64,000 bases of DNA from Haliea alexandrii. GTDB lineage: Bacteria; Pseudomonadota; Gammaproteobacteria; Pseudomonadales; Halieaceae. The notes beneath the pieces were generated by a model. It made no database searches, was not told where the DNA came from, and was given only the letters and a program-made list of their open reading frames with translations. Shown in pieces: positions 25,626 to 35,353 of this stretch. How positions within the stretch are numbered: the first letter of the stretch is position 1; each line of letters starts with the position of its first letter. Location: positions 85,315 through 149,314 of the forward strand of contig NZ_RFLW01000006.1 of the NCBI RefSeq assembly GCF_003719295.1. Direction: 5' to 3'. A program made the position numbers and the translations under genes.

Positions 25626-25990
25626 TGAGTGCACGCCGCGACATCGACTTTTTGCCCGACCGGCTCAATGAGGAGCCGGTCGTCTTCCTGTCGATGACCA
25701 ACTCGGAGATCAAGTACGCCGCTCTGCTGTGCCTGGGCGTCTGGGTGCCGGTGTCGACGCTGGTGGGCGCGCTGCTGGGAGTTGCCCTGATGGGTTTCGC
25801 GCTGTCCCTGGCCTTCGTGTTCGCCAGCCTGTGGTTGATCGGCAAGCGCCTGCGGGTCGTCAAGCGCGGCAAACCCCGGCAGTACCACGTTATCGCGATC
25901 CAGGCCTGGCTGCAGGATCGCGGTCTGGCGCCGCGCACCCTGGTTCGGGAAAGCCGCAGCTGGGACATCCACCGCTGGAGAACGCCATGA
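25625..25990 (+). CDS. VirB3/TraL-like protein, TIGR03750 family
   Basis: 121 residues; the ATG overlaps the previous stop by one base. It opens with RDIDFLPDRLNEEPVVF and has two adjacent membrane helices (LLCLGVWVPVSTLVGALLG and LMGFALSLAFVFASLWLIG) followed by a basic cytoplasmic tail with KRGKPRQYHVIAIQAWLQD, the pattern of VirB3/TraL proteins and of TIGR03750. Part of the inner-membrane channel base that works with the VirB4-type ATPase encoded at 29.6-32.3 kb. Confidence 0.85.
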   Translation: MSARRDIDFLPDRLNEEPVVFLSMTNSEIKYAALLCLGVWVPVSTLVGALLGVALMGFALSLAFVFASLWLIGKRLRVVKRGKPRQYHVIAIQAWLQDRGLAPRTLVRESRSWDIHRWRTP

Positions 25991-26625
25991 GCCGCTACGA
26001 CAGCCTGGTCCATTCCAAGGACGCGATGATCCGCCTGCTGCTGGGTGTGCTCGCCATCCTGAGCCTGCTCCTGCTGGTCGCCCTGGTCGGCTGGAGCCGG
26101 GCGCCCGATAACATCCGCTTGCACTATCCACCGGATTTGAGCCGCGGTGCGGTGCAGCAGCTCGGCGACATCCCGAAGGCCAGCATCTATGTCTTTGCCC
26201 ACTACGTGTTTCAGCAGCTCAACCGTTGGCCTGCGGACGGCAAGGAGGACTACTACAACCAGATTCACAGCCTGCGGGCGTTCTTTACGCCTGCCTGTTT
26301 TGAGGAGCGATTGCAGGACCTGGACGAGCGCGAGCGCGAGATCAACGGTCGCCAGCGTTCCGTCTGGGAAATCCCCGGCCGGGGTTTCTCCAATGCCCGG
26401 GTGCAGGTGGTGGCCCCCAACCAGTGGGTGGTCGGCCTCGACCTGCACGTGCAGGAAACCTACCGGGGCGAGCGGGTCAAGGATCGCCTGATTCATTATC
26501 CCCTGCGCGTGGTGGCCTACGACGTCGATCCGCAGGCCAATCCCTGGGGACTGGCGCTGGATTGCCTGGCCGATGTGCCGCGGGTCATCGAGATCAACGA
26601 ACCGGAAAGGGAGGGTGCCACATGA
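25987..26625 (+). CDS. VirB8/TraE-like protein, TIGR03746 family
   Basis: 212 residues from ATG 25987, which overlaps the previous stop (ATGA) and has GGAG upstream; a longer in-frame start would lie inside the preceding gene. A short cytoplasmic tail and one membrane helix (LLLGVLAILSLLLLVALVGW) precede a periplasmic domain (HYPPDLSRGAVQQLGDIP, then YVFAHYVFQQLNRWP). This is the bitopic TraE/VirB8 architecture and the TIGR03746 position. It bridges the inner-membrane platform and the core complex. Confidence 0.85.
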   Translation: MSRYDSLVHSKDAMIRLLLGVLAILSLLLLVALVGWSRAPDNIRLHYPPDLSRGAVQQLGDIPKASIYVFAHYVFQQLNRWPADGKEDYYNQIHSLRAFFTPACFEERLQDLDEREREINGRQRSVWEIPGRGFSNARVQVVAPNQWVVGLDLHVQETYRGERVKDRLIHYPLRVVAYDVDPQANPWGLALDCLADVPRVIEINEPEREGAT

Positions 26626-27485
26626 GACGGATGCGACAAGGGCTGCAATGCCTGGTGCTGCTGTGCCTGGCGGCTGGCAGCGTACTCAGTGGCGCGGCGC
26701 ACGCGGAAACGGTGGTGTGGCGCAAGACACCCATCGCGGTGGAGCTGGTGGTCGGCGTTGAACAGCTGCTGATATTGCCAGGTAACGCCGAGGTGGGCTT
26801 GCCGCCAGCACTCACCAATCCCAACGTATTCCGGACCCTGGTCACCGGTGGCGCGGCCTACTGGACAGCGCTGGAGCCCTTCGACACCCAGCGGGTGCAG
26901 CTGCGTCTGGAGAGCGGTGAGTTCCTGTTATTCGACGTCAGCGCCCGCACCCTCAAACAACCGCCTGCGACCGCGGACACCCTGCAGGTGGTGCTGGCGG
27001 GGAGCGAGACCTTCCTGGGTAAGCCGGGCTTAAACGCCGGCGGCCCGCTGCCGGGCGAGGCCAATCTGTTCGAGTTGCTGCGCTATGCCGCCCAGTCGAT
27101 CTATGCGCCCCAGCGCCTGATCGCACCGCTGCCGGGTGTCAAAAAAGTCCCGGTGGGACTGGCGGGCAACCAGGGCCGGCTCTATGACGCGGGCCGTCAT
27201 CCACTGGTGATCCAGCCCTATCAGGCCTGGTCCGCGGGCGACTTCTTCGTCACGGCCTTCGTGGTGACCAATGAAGCGAGCCACCCGGTGGCGCTGGATA
27301 ACCGTAAGGTGATGCACACACCCCACGCCCACCGCACCGGGGTTGATCCCCACTTTATCGCCAGCGCGTTCTATACCCGAAGCCTGCCAGGTCGCAACAC
27401 CGGGACCACGGGCGACAACCGCACCACCTTGTTCGTGGTCACGGACCGGCCCATCCGCAACGTGATCCGGGGGGCAGGCCAATGA
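26622..27485 (+). CDS. TraK/VirB9-like protein, TIGR03749 family
   Basis: 287 residues from ATG 26622 (ATGA overlap; AGGGAGGG upstream). A signal peptide (LVLLCLAAGSVLSGAAHA) is followed by VVWRKTPIAVELVVGVEQLL, the beta-rich opening seen in TraK-type secretins of conjugation systems, and by a second domain containing PYQAWSAGDFFVTAFVVTN. A longer frame from 26424 is only an extension through the previous gene. It should form the outer-membrane ring with the TraB-like and lipoprotein products encoded next. Confidence 0.85.
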   Translation: MRRMRQGLQCLVLLCLAAGSVLSGAAHAETVVWRKTPIAVELVVGVEQLLILPGNAEVGLPPALTNPNVFRTLVTGGAAYWTALEPFDTQRVQLRLESGEFLLFDVSARTLKQPPATADTLQVVLAGSETFLGKPGLNAGGPLPGEANLFELLRYAAQSIYAPQRLIAPLPGVKKVPVGLAGNQGRLYDAGRHPLVIQPYQAWSAGDFFVTAFVVTNEASHPVALDNRKVMHTPHAHRTGVDPHFIASAFYTRSLPGRNTGTTGDNRTTLFVVTDRPIRNVIRGAGQ

Positions 27486-28891
27486 GTGCGATCGGCGCGA
27501 ATCGCTGGATGCAGGTCGGCAGCACGGCGCTGCTGCTTCTGGTGATGCTCCTGCTGTTTCGGGGCTGCGGCCGGGAGCACCGCACCACGGAGGAGGCCCT
27601 GCGGGTGGCCGGTGGCGCTCCGGTGTCACGGGGGCTGGCCGTTGATCTGGGCGTCGAAGGCGACACCGAGGCGGACACGGTGAAAACCCTGGTGGCGGAA
27701 GTGAAAAACCTGCGCGATGAAGCCGATGCTCTGCGTGACTCCAATGTCGCGTTACGCAAGGACAACGCCGAGCTGCGCAAGATGGAATCCCGGCTGGGGC
27801 GAGGCCTCAATACCGAGCTGAACAATACCCGCCGCGAAGTACAGGCTCAGCTGGACGACGATGTGCAGCGGGTGCGACAGCAACTGCGCGAACTGGAGGA
27901 ACACGCGCGGGACGTCGAGGGCCGCCTGGCCAGTGGTGGTCTATCCGCCGGTGGCTTTGCCGGCAGCGGTACCGGCGCGGCGGTCGCCCCGGACGCCATC
28001 ACCTGGGTGGCGCCGCTGGGGAGCGGGATTGGCGGCGCGGGCAACAGCCTGAGCGATCACCTGAACCGGGTGACCGGCCGAAGCGGCCAAGGCCTGGGCC
28101 TGCCGACGCCTGCGAGTGGCGCCGCCGCCGAGGAAGCCCCGGTGCCCTGGTACACGGTGCCGCGTAACGCGACCCTGATGAATGCCACCGCCATGACCGC
28201 CCTGGTGGGCCGGGTACCCATCGGGGCGCAGGTGACCGACCCCTACAGCTTCAAGGTCATCATCGGGACCGACAACCTGGCCGCCAATGGTATCGAGGTC
28301 CCCGAAGTGGCCTACGCCATTGCCAGCGGCAAGGCGGTGGGGGACTGGACCCTCGGTTGCGTGCGCGGGGATCTGCACTCCATCACCTTCGTATTCGAGG
28401 ACGGAACCATCCGGACGGTGCCGAAGGCGGAGAACGTCTACGAGGGCAACACCCAGCAACAAAACATCGTTATCGGTGAGCTTTCCGACGAGTACGGCAA
28501 CCCCTGTGTGGTGGGACAGCGGATCTCCAACGCCTCCACCTACCTCGCCCAGCGGATTGGTGTGGTCAGTGCCGCGGCGGCGGCGGAAGCGGCGGCCGCC
28601 AGTCAGACCACGCAGATCACCACCTTCGACGGCGGTGGCGCCGGGGTGGGCACCATCGTCACCGGGGATATGGGCGAGTACATCCTCGGCCAGGCCATCG
28701 CCGACGGCAGCCTGGAAATCGCCCGCTGGCTGGATGAACGCCAGGCCCAGCAGTTCGACGCCATTTACGTCGATCCCGGCGCCCGGGTCAGCCTGCACAT
28801 CACCGAACAACTGGAAATCGACTACGACCCCAACGGTCGGCGCACCAATCACCTGAGTGCCCGGCAAGGAGACTACCGTGCACTGGATTAA
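27482..28891 (+). CDS. TraB/VirB10-like protein, TIGR03752 family
   Basis: 469 residues. One N-terminal membrane helix (STALLLLVMLLLFRG), then a long coiled coil (about 60-150; TVKTLVAEVKNLRDEADALR), a Gly/Ala-rich linker, and a C-terminal beta-barrel domain with TALVGRVPIGAQVTDPYSFK and a late alpha-helical hairpin (AAAAAEAAAASQTTQ) that would cross the outer membrane. TIGR03752 is the VirB10 equivalent of GI-type systems: it spans the envelope and gates the channel. Four-base overlap with the previous gene; the next gene starts inside its 3' end. Confidence 0.88.
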   Translation: MSAIGANRWMQVGSTALLLLVMLLLFRGCGREHRTTEEALRVAGGAPVSRGLAVDLGVEGDTEADTVKTLVAEVKNLRDEADALRDSNVALRKDNAELRKMESRLGRGLNTELNNTRREVQAQLDDDVQRVRQQLRELEEHARDVEGRLASGGLSAGGFAGSGTGAAVAPDAITWVAPLGSGIGGAGNSLSDHLNRVTGRSGQGLGLPTPASGAAAEEAPVPWYTVPRNATLMNATAMTALVGRVPIGAQVTDPYSFKVIIGTDNLAANGIEVPEVAYAIASGKAVGDWTLGCVRGDLHSITFVFEDGTIRTVPKAENVYEGNTQQQNIVIGELSDEYGNPCVVGQRISNASTYLAQRIGVVSAAAAAEAAAASQTTQITTFDGGGAGVGTIVTGDMGEYILGQAIADGSLEIARWLDERQAQQFDAIYVDPGARVSLHITEQLEIDYDPNGRRTNHLSARQGDYRALD

Positions 28892-29588
28892 ATCCCCCGC
28901 TCTGCTGACTGCTGCGCTGGCGCTTGTCGGCTGCGCCAGTCAGGAGACCATCCTCCCCGAGACGGAGGACACCATGCTGGACATCTATCGCGGGGCGATG
29001 ACGGTGCAAGGGCAGAACGACCTCGATCCGCTGCAGGCGGTGGACGTTTGTAAGGAGCTCGCCCTGGCCGACGCGGCAACGTCCATGAAGGACTGCGAGG
29101 ACACGGTGCGCGAGCATGCATCCACGATGTACCGGCACATCGATGCACAACCGGCCGGGGAGGATCTCGATTACCTCCCCTACACCCGCGAAGTCGCCAC
29201 CGAAATCGACAACCTGTTCCCGCGCCTCGACAATCCGGACATCGTCATTTACGTCTACCCGCACCTGGCGACCCGGACTCGCGCGCCGATTCCCGGCTAC
29301 AGCACGGTGATCCCGCTGTATGACCAGGTGCATTACCGCCTGCCGGGCGAGTCGCAACGCACCACACCGACCGCACTGGCCGGGGCCGCAGTGACGACGG
29401 GCAACCCCCAGGACACCCCGACGGGTACCGGCCAGCGTGCGCCCAACACCCGCTCCTCCGAAGCGCGCTATCACAAGAGCAGTCACCTGGAGGGGCGCTC
29501 CCTGTTACCAGAAACAGCACCGGAAACCGCACCGGATGACGCTGCCGGGGAATTGCCATTGGATGCCAGCGTGGAGGACGAGCAATGA
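28878..29588 (+). CDS. TraV/VirB7-like lipoprotein, TIGR03751 family
   Basis: 236 residues from a GTG at 28878, preferred over the ATG at 28857 because AAGGAGA stands 6 bases upstream and the product then begins directly with a lipoprotein signal (SPALLTAALALVGC, lipobox LVGC). The mature part is acidic with LYDQVHYRLPGE near the middle and a low-complexity Pro/Glu tail. The gene overlaps its neighbour by 14 bases and the VirB4-type gene by 4. It should stabilise the outer-membrane core ring. Confidence 0.85.
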   Translation: MHWIKSPALLTAALALVGCASQETILPETEDTMLDIYRGAMTVQGQNDLDPLQAVDVCKELALADAATSMKDCEDTVREHASTMYRHIDAQPAGEDLDYLPYTREVATEIDNLFPRLDNPDIVIYVYPHLATRTRAPIPGYSTVIPLYDQVHYRLPGESQRTTPTALAGAAVTTGNPQDTPTGTGQRAPNTRSSEARYHKSSHLEGRSLLPETAPETAPDDAAGELPLDASVEDEQ

Positions 29589-32323
29589 CCGCCTCGGAAC
29601 CGACACCCCGGCGCGCGGACGCGGTACGCAAGCGGCCGCTGTCGAAATCCACGCAGCGGGGTCTTTACCGGCGCCAGCGCTCCTTCGTGGACTTCCTGCC
29701 CTGGGTGGAGGCGCTGCCCGAGCACAAGGCGATCCTGTTGGCGGATGGGGTCAGTGTCGGGGCGGTCCTGGAAGTGACACCGATCGGCACCGAGGGGCGT
29801 ACCGCAGACTACCTGGGTCAGGTGCGCGACACGGTGCAGGATGCCCTGCAGGACAGCTTTGATGAACACGACACCGCGCCCTGGGTGATCCAGACCTACA
29901 CCTTCGATGAGCCGGACCTCGATGGGCCCGCGACCGCGGTGGCGAACTACGTGCGTCCCGCCGCCCGCGGGAGCGACTATACCGAGGCCTACCTGGCCCT
30001 GCTCAACCGCCACTACCGCGGGATCAGCAAACCCGGCGGTCTGTTTACGGACACTGTGGTGACCCACAGTCCCTGGCGCGGTGCGGTGCGCCGCAACCTG
30101 TTGGTGCTGTACCGCAAGTTTCCGGCCCACAAGCGCCGACGGGGCAAGCACGAGCCCCAAATGGATCGCGACATGGCGCTACTGGACCTGGCCGATGCGG
30201 TGGACAAGTTTACCCATGCCCTGCAGCCCGCCGGGGTCCAGGTGCGCCGGCTGAGTGGCGCTGAATTCCACGACTGGCTGCTAGGGTTTTTTAACCATGG
30301 CACGGAGCTGTTTGGCGGCGACCTGAAGGCCTTTTTGCGGGAAACCCGCTGCGATGACGAGACTCTGCCTTACGGGGACCGTTTCGCCGAAACCCTGTTC
30401 TATGATCACCCGCGCAGTGACCAGGACAACCAGTGCTGGTGGTTCGGCCCGTCCGCCTTGCGCTGCCTGTCGATCGATGGCCTGCGGCGGCGCCCCGCGG
30501 TCGGGCAGGTGACCGGGGAGACCCGGCGGGGGGATGCGCACAACACCCTGATCGACTTCCTGCCGCCAGGCAGTGTGTTCGTGAGCACCCTGGTGGTGAT
30601 CCCCCAGGACACGGTGGAGAGCCACATCCAGGCCATTGACGCTTCGGCCATTGGCGAGAACAGCGAGTCAGCCCAGGTACGCAAGGATTGCGAGACGGCG
30701 CGGGAGATTCTGGCCTCCCGGCAGAAGTTCTACCGGGCCCAGTACGCCGTGTACCTGCGCGGTCACTCAGTGGCCGACCTCAACGAGCGCACCACGGCCC
30801 TGCGCGCACGCTTGCTCAATTACGGCTTCCGGGCCATCGCGCCGCGGGATGACTTCACGGCGCTGGATGCGGCGATCCGCAACCTGCCGATGGTCTACGA
30901 CCCGGCGCAGGATGCGAAGGAGGGCTGGCGGGGCGCCCAGATCACCCTGGTGCAGCACATGGCCAACCTGTCGTGCTTCTTCGGGCGCGCCCGGGGGACC
31001 GGCCATCCCGGGATTGCGTTGTTCAACCGGGGTGGCGAGCCGATGTTCTTTGACCCGCTCAATCCCGCCGACCGCCAGAAAAATGCCCATATGCTGATCC
31101 TGGGGCCCACCGGCGCGGGCAAGTCCGCCTCGGTGATTGCCATGCTGGCCCATGTGATGGCGATCCACCGGCCGCGGCTGTTCGTGATCGAGGCCGGCAA
31201 TTCCTTCGGGCTGCTGGGGCAGTGGTTTGCCTCCCTCGGCCTGTCGGTCAACCAGGTGTCATTGAAACCCGGCAGCGGTGTAACCCTGAGCCCCTTCGCT
31301 GATGCCCATCTCCTGCTCGATATCGATGGCCCGGTCTTCGATACCTTGGAGGCCGCGCCGGCGGAGGACGACGAGGACGAGCCCCGGGACATCATGGGTG
31401 AGCTGGAGATCGTCGCCCTGCTGATGATTACCGGCGGCGAGGAACGGGAGGCGCGGGAGATCCGCCGGGCCGACCGCAGCATGATCCGCCGGGCGATTCT
31501 CGAGGCGGCACGGGCTGCCCACGCAGAGGACCGGCCGACCCTGACCCAGGATGTGCGCGATGCGTTTTTTACCCTTGCAGAACAGGCCCAGACCGACATG
31601 GAGGCGAACAAACTGCGCAACATGGGCCAGGCCATTGATATGTACACCCACGCGTTCAACGGCGAGGTGTTCAATTCGGCCGGAACCCCCTGGCAGGAGG
31701 CGGATGTCACCATCATCGATCTGGCCACCTTTGCCCGGGAGGGCTACGAGGCCAACCTCGCCATCGCGGTGATCAGCTGCCTCAACCGGATCAACCACAT
31801 CGCGGAGCGCGATCAGTTCACCGACCGGGAGATCGTCGTGACCATTGACGAGGCCCACGTGATCACCACCAACCCGCTGCTGGCGCCGTTTCTGGTGAAA
31901 ATCGTGAAAATGTGGCGCAAGCTCGGCGCCTGGCTGTGGAGCGCCACCCAGAACATGGAGGACTACCCGGCGGCCGCCAAGAAGATGTTGAACATGGTCG
32001 AGTGGTGGCTGTGCCTGGTGATGCCCAAGGAGGAGGTCGAGGCCCTGGGCGAATACCGCCAGCTCGATGATGGCCAGCGCGCGATGTTGCTCTCCGCCAG
32101 CAAGGCCCCCGGCCAATACACCGAAGGGGTGTTGATGACCGAGCGCCATGAGTACCTGGCCCGCAATGTGCCGCCGTCACTGATGTTGGCCCTCGCCCAG
32201 ACTGAGAAGCACGAAAAAGCCACGCGCAATGCCCTGATGCGCGAGCATGGCTGTACCGAACTGGAGGCGGCGCTGAAGGTGGCGGAGCAGATCGACCGGG
32301 CCCGGGGGATCGGTCATGCGTAG
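29585..32323 (+). CDS. traC: Conjugative ATPase TraC/VirB4, TIGR03744 family
   Basis: 912 residues, the largest transfer gene. The N-terminal half is the VirB4 partner-binding domain; the ATPase half has Walker A LILGPTGAGKSASVIAML (about residues 500-518), FVIEAGNSFG after it, and a Walker B/DEAH stretch IVVTIDEAHVITTNPLL (about 755-772). The insertion EDDEDEPRDIMGELEI is characteristic of the TIGR03744 branch. VirB4 powers pilus subunit extraction and substrate transfer at the inner-membrane face. Confidence 0.95.
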   Translation: MTASEPTPRRADAVRKRPLSKSTQRGLYRRQRSFVDFLPWVEALPEHKAILLADGVSVGAVLEVTPIGTEGRTADYLGQVRDTVQDALQDSFDEHDTAPWVIQTYTFDEPDLDGPATAVANYVRPAARGSDYTEAYLALLNRHYRGISKPGGLFTDTVVTHSPWRGAVRRNLLVLYRKFPAHKRRRGKHEPQMDRDMALLDLADAVDKFTHALQPAGVQVRRLSGAEFHDWLLGFFNHGTELFGGDLKAFLRETRCDDETLPYGDRFAETLFYDHPRSDQDNQCWWFGPSALRCLSIDGLRRRPAVGQVTGETRRGDAHNTLIDFLPPGSVFVSTLVVIPQDTVESHIQAIDASAIGENSESAQVRKDCETAREILASRQKFYRAQYAVYLRGHSVADLNERTTALRARLLNYGFRAIAPRDDFTALDAAIRNLPMVYDPAQDAKEGWRGAQITLVQHMANLSCFFGRARGTGHPGIALFNRGGEPMFFDPLNPADRQKNAHMLILGPTGAGKSASVIAMLAHVMAIHRPRLFVIEAGNSFGLLGQWFASLGLSVNQVSLKPGSGVTLSPFADAHLLLDIDGPVFDTLEAAPAEDDEDEPRDIMGELEIVALLMITGGEEREAREIRRADRSMIRRAILEAARAAHAEDRPTLTQDVRDAFFTLAEQAQTDMEANKLRNMGQAIDMYTHAFNGEVFNSAGTPWQEADVTIIDLATFAREGYEANLAIAVISCLNRINHIAERDQFTDREIVVTIDEAHVITTNPLLAPFLVKIVKMWRKLGAWLWSATQNMEDYPAAAKKMLNMVEWWLCLVMPKEEVEALGEYRQLDDGQRAMLLSASKAPGQYTEGVLMTERHEYLARNVPPSLMLALAQTEKHEKATRNALMREHGCTELEAALKVAEQIDRARGIGHA

Positions 32324-32723
32324 TGTGCTGCACCGACTGTTCCTTCTTCTTTATATAGCCCCGGCCCACGGGTTTGAGGTCACGGTCTTCACCGCCGAGG
32401 ATCTGCCGCCGCTGCGCGGGCTTGAGCATGCCACGGCGGTCTATACCCTGGGTGACACCCGGATGCCGTTGGCGCGTCTGACGTTTGCCAATCCTGGCGA
32501 TACTGAACAGGCGAAGCGCGAGGCGCTGGACCGGCTGAGCTCGCCGACCGGCCGGGCGGTCCTGGCGGCCGTGCGCGACAAAGCCACCGCGGCGGCAATG
32601 GCGCAACTGCTACAAATCGAGCGCTTGCCCGCGGTGCTGGTATCGCCGGGCTATGTGGTGTACGGCATCTACGATGTGGCCGAGGCCCTGCGGAAAGTGG
32701 AGGCCTACCGTGCGACTCGCTAG
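32316..32723 (+). CDS. Periplasmic conjugation protein, TIGR03757 family
   Basis: 135 residues, beginning inside the traC stop region (8-base overlap). A signal peptide (LHRLFLLLYIAPAHG) precedes FEVTVFTAEDLPPLRG and a C-terminal thioredoxin-like half with IERLPAVLVSPGYVVYGIYD, which matches TIGR03757 and the TrbC-like assembly proteins of F-type systems. It lacks a CxxC motif, so it is not an oxidoreductase. The next gene, TraU-like, starts inside its 3' end, as in other GI-type clusters. Confidence 0.8.
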   Translation: MRSVLHRLFLLLYIAPAHGFEVTVFTAEDLPPLRGLEHATAVYTLGDTRMPLARLTFANPGDTEQAKREALDRLSSPTGRAVLAAVRDKATAAAMAQLLQIERLPAVLVSPGYVVYGIYDVAEALRKVEAYRATR

Positions 32724-33660
32724 CGCGTGTCTGCTTTGTCTGCTGGTGTGGTGGGGACCGGCCAGCGCCCAGATGACCGGTGGTAATGCCACCGTCAGCA
32801 CCACCGAGATTGTCACCGCGGCCTTGGACCTTACCTGCCAGGCTTACCAGCCCATCGGCATCTGTATTTGGATGACCTGTACCCCGCTGGGGTGTGAGTT
32901 CGACTTCTCGGTGCGGGCGGAGCACTACATCCCCGAAGTCGTGGTGACCGCCTACCCCTTTCTCGGCAACACCAGCTGGCCAGAATCCAATGGCTTTGCC
33001 CGATCCACCGAGTTTGCGGAGGACGGCGGTGCCAGCGACGAAGGTGGCGCGACCGTGCGCGAGCAGGCGCTCAAATTCAAAAACAGCGATGTGATCGGCT
33101 CGCCTGGCGTGGCCGATTACTGGCTGCTCGCGGCGGCCAGCACCGAGGCGCTGCCGTTCTGCACACCGCTTACTTATCCGATGACGCCCTATTTTGTGAG
33201 CAACTTCGACCCGGCCTGGCGCGACCCCACGGTCGAAGCGGGCCTGTCGCTGCTTCATGTTTTCGAACGGGTAGGGCGGGGCGCCGCCACCTTTGCCAGC
33301 CTGTACCCGCGGCACGGCTTCGTCACCCAGGGCCACGACTATAAAAGTGCGCTGACCGCGGCGATCCGCGCGATGGATATCGTCAGCCAGGACTACCAGC
33401 CCCATGTCTATGTGCCGCTCGATGCGTACGGTACGCCGGGGCAGGGCCAGTGGCCGCCGCAGGGGGTGGCTGAGGCGCGGTATCAGCAACTGACGCCGAC
33501 CCTCGAGGCCTGCGCGGTGCTGCCGGATATCGACGACACCCTCTATCCCCACGACCCCTATGCGGGGCGGCTGAACCAGACCCGTGGCAACGCCTGGCAG
33601 GTGTGGCGCCCCTACCGCTGCTGCGAGCCCGCCGGGGCCGTACTGATTTTTACGCTCTAG
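32710..33660 (+). CDS. TraU-like protein, TIGR03756 family
   Basis: 316 residues from GTG 32710, preceded by GTGGAGG with 7-base spacing; the longer frame from 32653 has no signal peptide, whereas this start gives LASACLLCLLVWWGPASA. The mature protein is Cys-rich (AALDLTCQAYQPIGICIWMT, then CTPLGCEF) as expected of TraU, which needs disulfide formation in the periplasm. TraU-type proteins are needed for DNA transfer more than for pilus assembly. Confidence 0.85.
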   Translation: MRLASACLLCLLVWWGPASAQMTGGNATVSTTEIVTAALDLTCQAYQPIGICIWMTCTPLGCEFDFSVRAEHYIPEVVVTAYPFLGNTSWPESNGFARSTEFAEDGGASDEGGATVREQALKFKNSDVIGSPGVADYWLLAAASTEALPFCTPLTYPMTPYFVSNFDPAWRDPTVEAGLSLLHVFERVGRGAATFASLYPRHGFVTQGHDYKSALTAAIRAMDIVSQDYQPHVYVPLDAYGTPGQGQWPPQGVAEARYQQLTPTLEACAVLPDIDDTLYPHDPYAGRLNQTRGNAWQVWRPYRCCEPAGAVLIFTL

Positions 33661-33669
33661 GAGGCGCCG

Positions 33670-34998
33670 ATGGCTCGCATGACCCGAACTCTCCTGACAC
33701 TCTCCGTGGTGCTCGGGACTGTGTTTTCCAGCGTCGTGGTACAGGCCACCGACCAGACCTTCTATTACGGTATCGGTGGCGGTGAGCCGATTTCCAGACC
33801 GGCGAGCAATCGCAACAGCACGGTGCGGGTTGGTGGCGATGTGGCCTGGAACACCGACCTGATGTGCGGGAATTTCGACATGTCGGTCTCGGTCAGTGAG
33901 CAGCTGGCGGGCATCAAGGGCTCTTTCTCTGACCTCATGGACAATGTCATCAGCGCGGCCACCGGCGCGGTGGCCTCCTTGCCCGCCTTGGTGATCCAGC
34001 GGGTGAACCCGGCCCTCTACGATTTGCTCCAAAACGGGGTGCTGCAGGCTTCCGAAGAATTCCAGATCGCCCGAACCTCCTGCGAGGAGCTGGTGGGCAA
34101 GATGGAAGAGGCGATCGGTAATGACCGCTGGGAAACCGTGGCCAAGGGCGGCTGGTGGGGCGAGCAATCCATGGGTGGCGCGGAAATCCTGCAGACCAAG
34201 GAGGATGCCGATTCCGATGGTGTGGACCGGGGTGTGGTGTGGGTCGGCGGCGGTCGCCGTGGCGGCCGCAACCAGCCGCCGATAGAACCCGTCGAGGATG
34301 CGGCCAGGGCCGGCTACAACCTGCTGCTCAACCGCACGGCCACCAACACCACCAGTGCTACTGCCACCTGCGCCGGGGCGGCGATCTGCGAGGAGTGGGA
34401 TAACCCGCAGGCCTTCGCCGACTGGACGGTGCGGGTGGTAGGCGATAAATCCATCCGCACCTGTAACGGCTGCGACAAGATCGAAGTGCAGGCAGGACTG
34501 GGCCTGGCCCACGAGGTCGCCCGGCTCTCCGGGGACATCGACATCGAGCTGACCGCGCTGGTGGCGGCGGCCGGTGCCCCCACCGCAGCTGAACTGGAGG
34601 CCGTGTCCGGTGGCCCCAACCTGCGTATCTCCCGCCCGGTAATCGAGGCGCTGCGCGAGGAAAACGTGAACCTTCAGCCGCAACTGATTACCCGCCTGGC
34701 CGGGGAAATGGCGCTGGCCCGGACGATGGAGCGGGCCATGATCGCCCGCCGTGCCCTTCTAGCCGGCCGCGATGAGCCCAATGTGGCGAACGTTGCTGTG
34801 GGCGTCGAGGAAATCGAGCGCTACATCGGCGAACTGGAGCAGGACATTGACAACCTGCTCTACGAGATCGACATCCGCCAGCGAGTGGCGACCAGCATGC
34901 CCGCGGCGCTGCTGCAGCGGCAGGCCGCGCGCAACCAGGTCATTCAGGTGGAGCCGGTACCGTCCTCCACCTTCCGTGACGGGGCGAATACGCCATGA
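33670..34998 (+). CDS. Integrating conjugative element protein, TIGR03755 family (TraH-like)
   Basis: 442 residues with a signal peptide (LLTLSVVLGTVFSSVVVQA). The N-terminal region reads TFYYGIGGGEPISRPA, then CGNFDMSVSVSEQLAGIKG, then YDLLQNGVLQASEEFQIA, a pattern shared by TraH-like proteins of GI-type clusters. The C-terminal third is a coiled coil (EEIERYIGELEQDIDNLLYE). GGAGGCG lies just upstream of ATG 33670. It is periplasmic and probably forms part of the outer-membrane complex needed for pilus extension. It ends four bases into the next gene. Confidence 0.82.
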   Translation: MARMTRTLLTLSVVLGTVFSSVVVQATDQTFYYGIGGGEPISRPASNRNSTVRVGGDVAWNTDLMCGNFDMSVSVSEQLAGIKGSFSDLMDNVISAATGAVASLPALVIQRVNPALYDLLQNGVLQASEEFQIARTSCEELVGKMEEAIGNDRWETVAKGGWWGEQSMGGAEILQTKEDADSDGVDRGVVWVGGGRRGGRNQPPIEPVEDAARAGYNLLLNRTATNTTSATATCAGAAICEEWDNPQAFADWTVRVVGDKSIRTCNGCDKIEVQAGLGLAHEVARLSGDIDIELTALVAAAGAPTAAELEAVSGGPNLRISRPVIEALREENVNLQPQLITRLAGEMALARTMERAMIARRALLAGRDEPNVANVAVGVEEIERYIGELEQDIDNLLYEIDIRQRVATSMPAALLQRQAARNQVIQVEPVPSSTFRDGANTP

Positions 34999-35342
34999 GC
35001 TGGCACTGGGCCGGCAAAGGCCTGGGCTGGTTGGCCCTGACCACAGTGGTACTGGTGGGAATGACCCTGGTTCTGTGGTGGTGGGGCATGGACCCCCGTG
35101 CGCCGGGACAACGGGTTGGTGAATTGAACACCGCAATCGCGCCTTGGCGCACAGCAATACAGGTGCTGCGCGTCCTCCTCTGGTGCCTGGCCGGGTACTA
35201 CTGGGAAATCCTCGGACAGCGTTGGCTCAGGCTGACACCGGATCAACTCCGGCAGTGGATGCGCCTGCGGCGTACCGTCATTGGTGGGTTGCTCATTCTC
35301 GAGGGACTGATGGTGCTCAGTCGGCTCCTGGGCGCGGGATAA
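34995..35342 (+). CDS. Small three-helix membrane protein of the transfer operon
   Basis: 115 residues with three predicted membrane segments (GWLALTTVVLVGMTLVLWWW; VLRVLLWCLAGYYWEIL; VIGGLLILEGLMVLSRLL). It overlaps the TIGR03755 gene by 4 bases and is followed by the TraG-like gene after 11 bases. An unnamed small membrane protein holds this place in many GI-type clusters; I know no function. Confidence 0.7.
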   Translation: MSWHWAGKGLGWLALTTVVLVGMTLVLWWWGMDPRAPGQRVGELNTAIAPWRTAIQVLRVLLWCLAGYYWEILGQRWLRLTPDQLRQWMRLRRTVIGGLLILEGLMVLSRLLGAG

Positions 35343-35353
35343 GGAACAGGGCG

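Noticed and set aside
32389..34683. Minus-strand frame of 764 codons opposite the TraU-like and TIGR03755 genes
   Set aside because: His/Gly/Arg-rich composition without any domain, no ribosome-binding site, and exact overlap with conserved transfer genes; a shadow frame.
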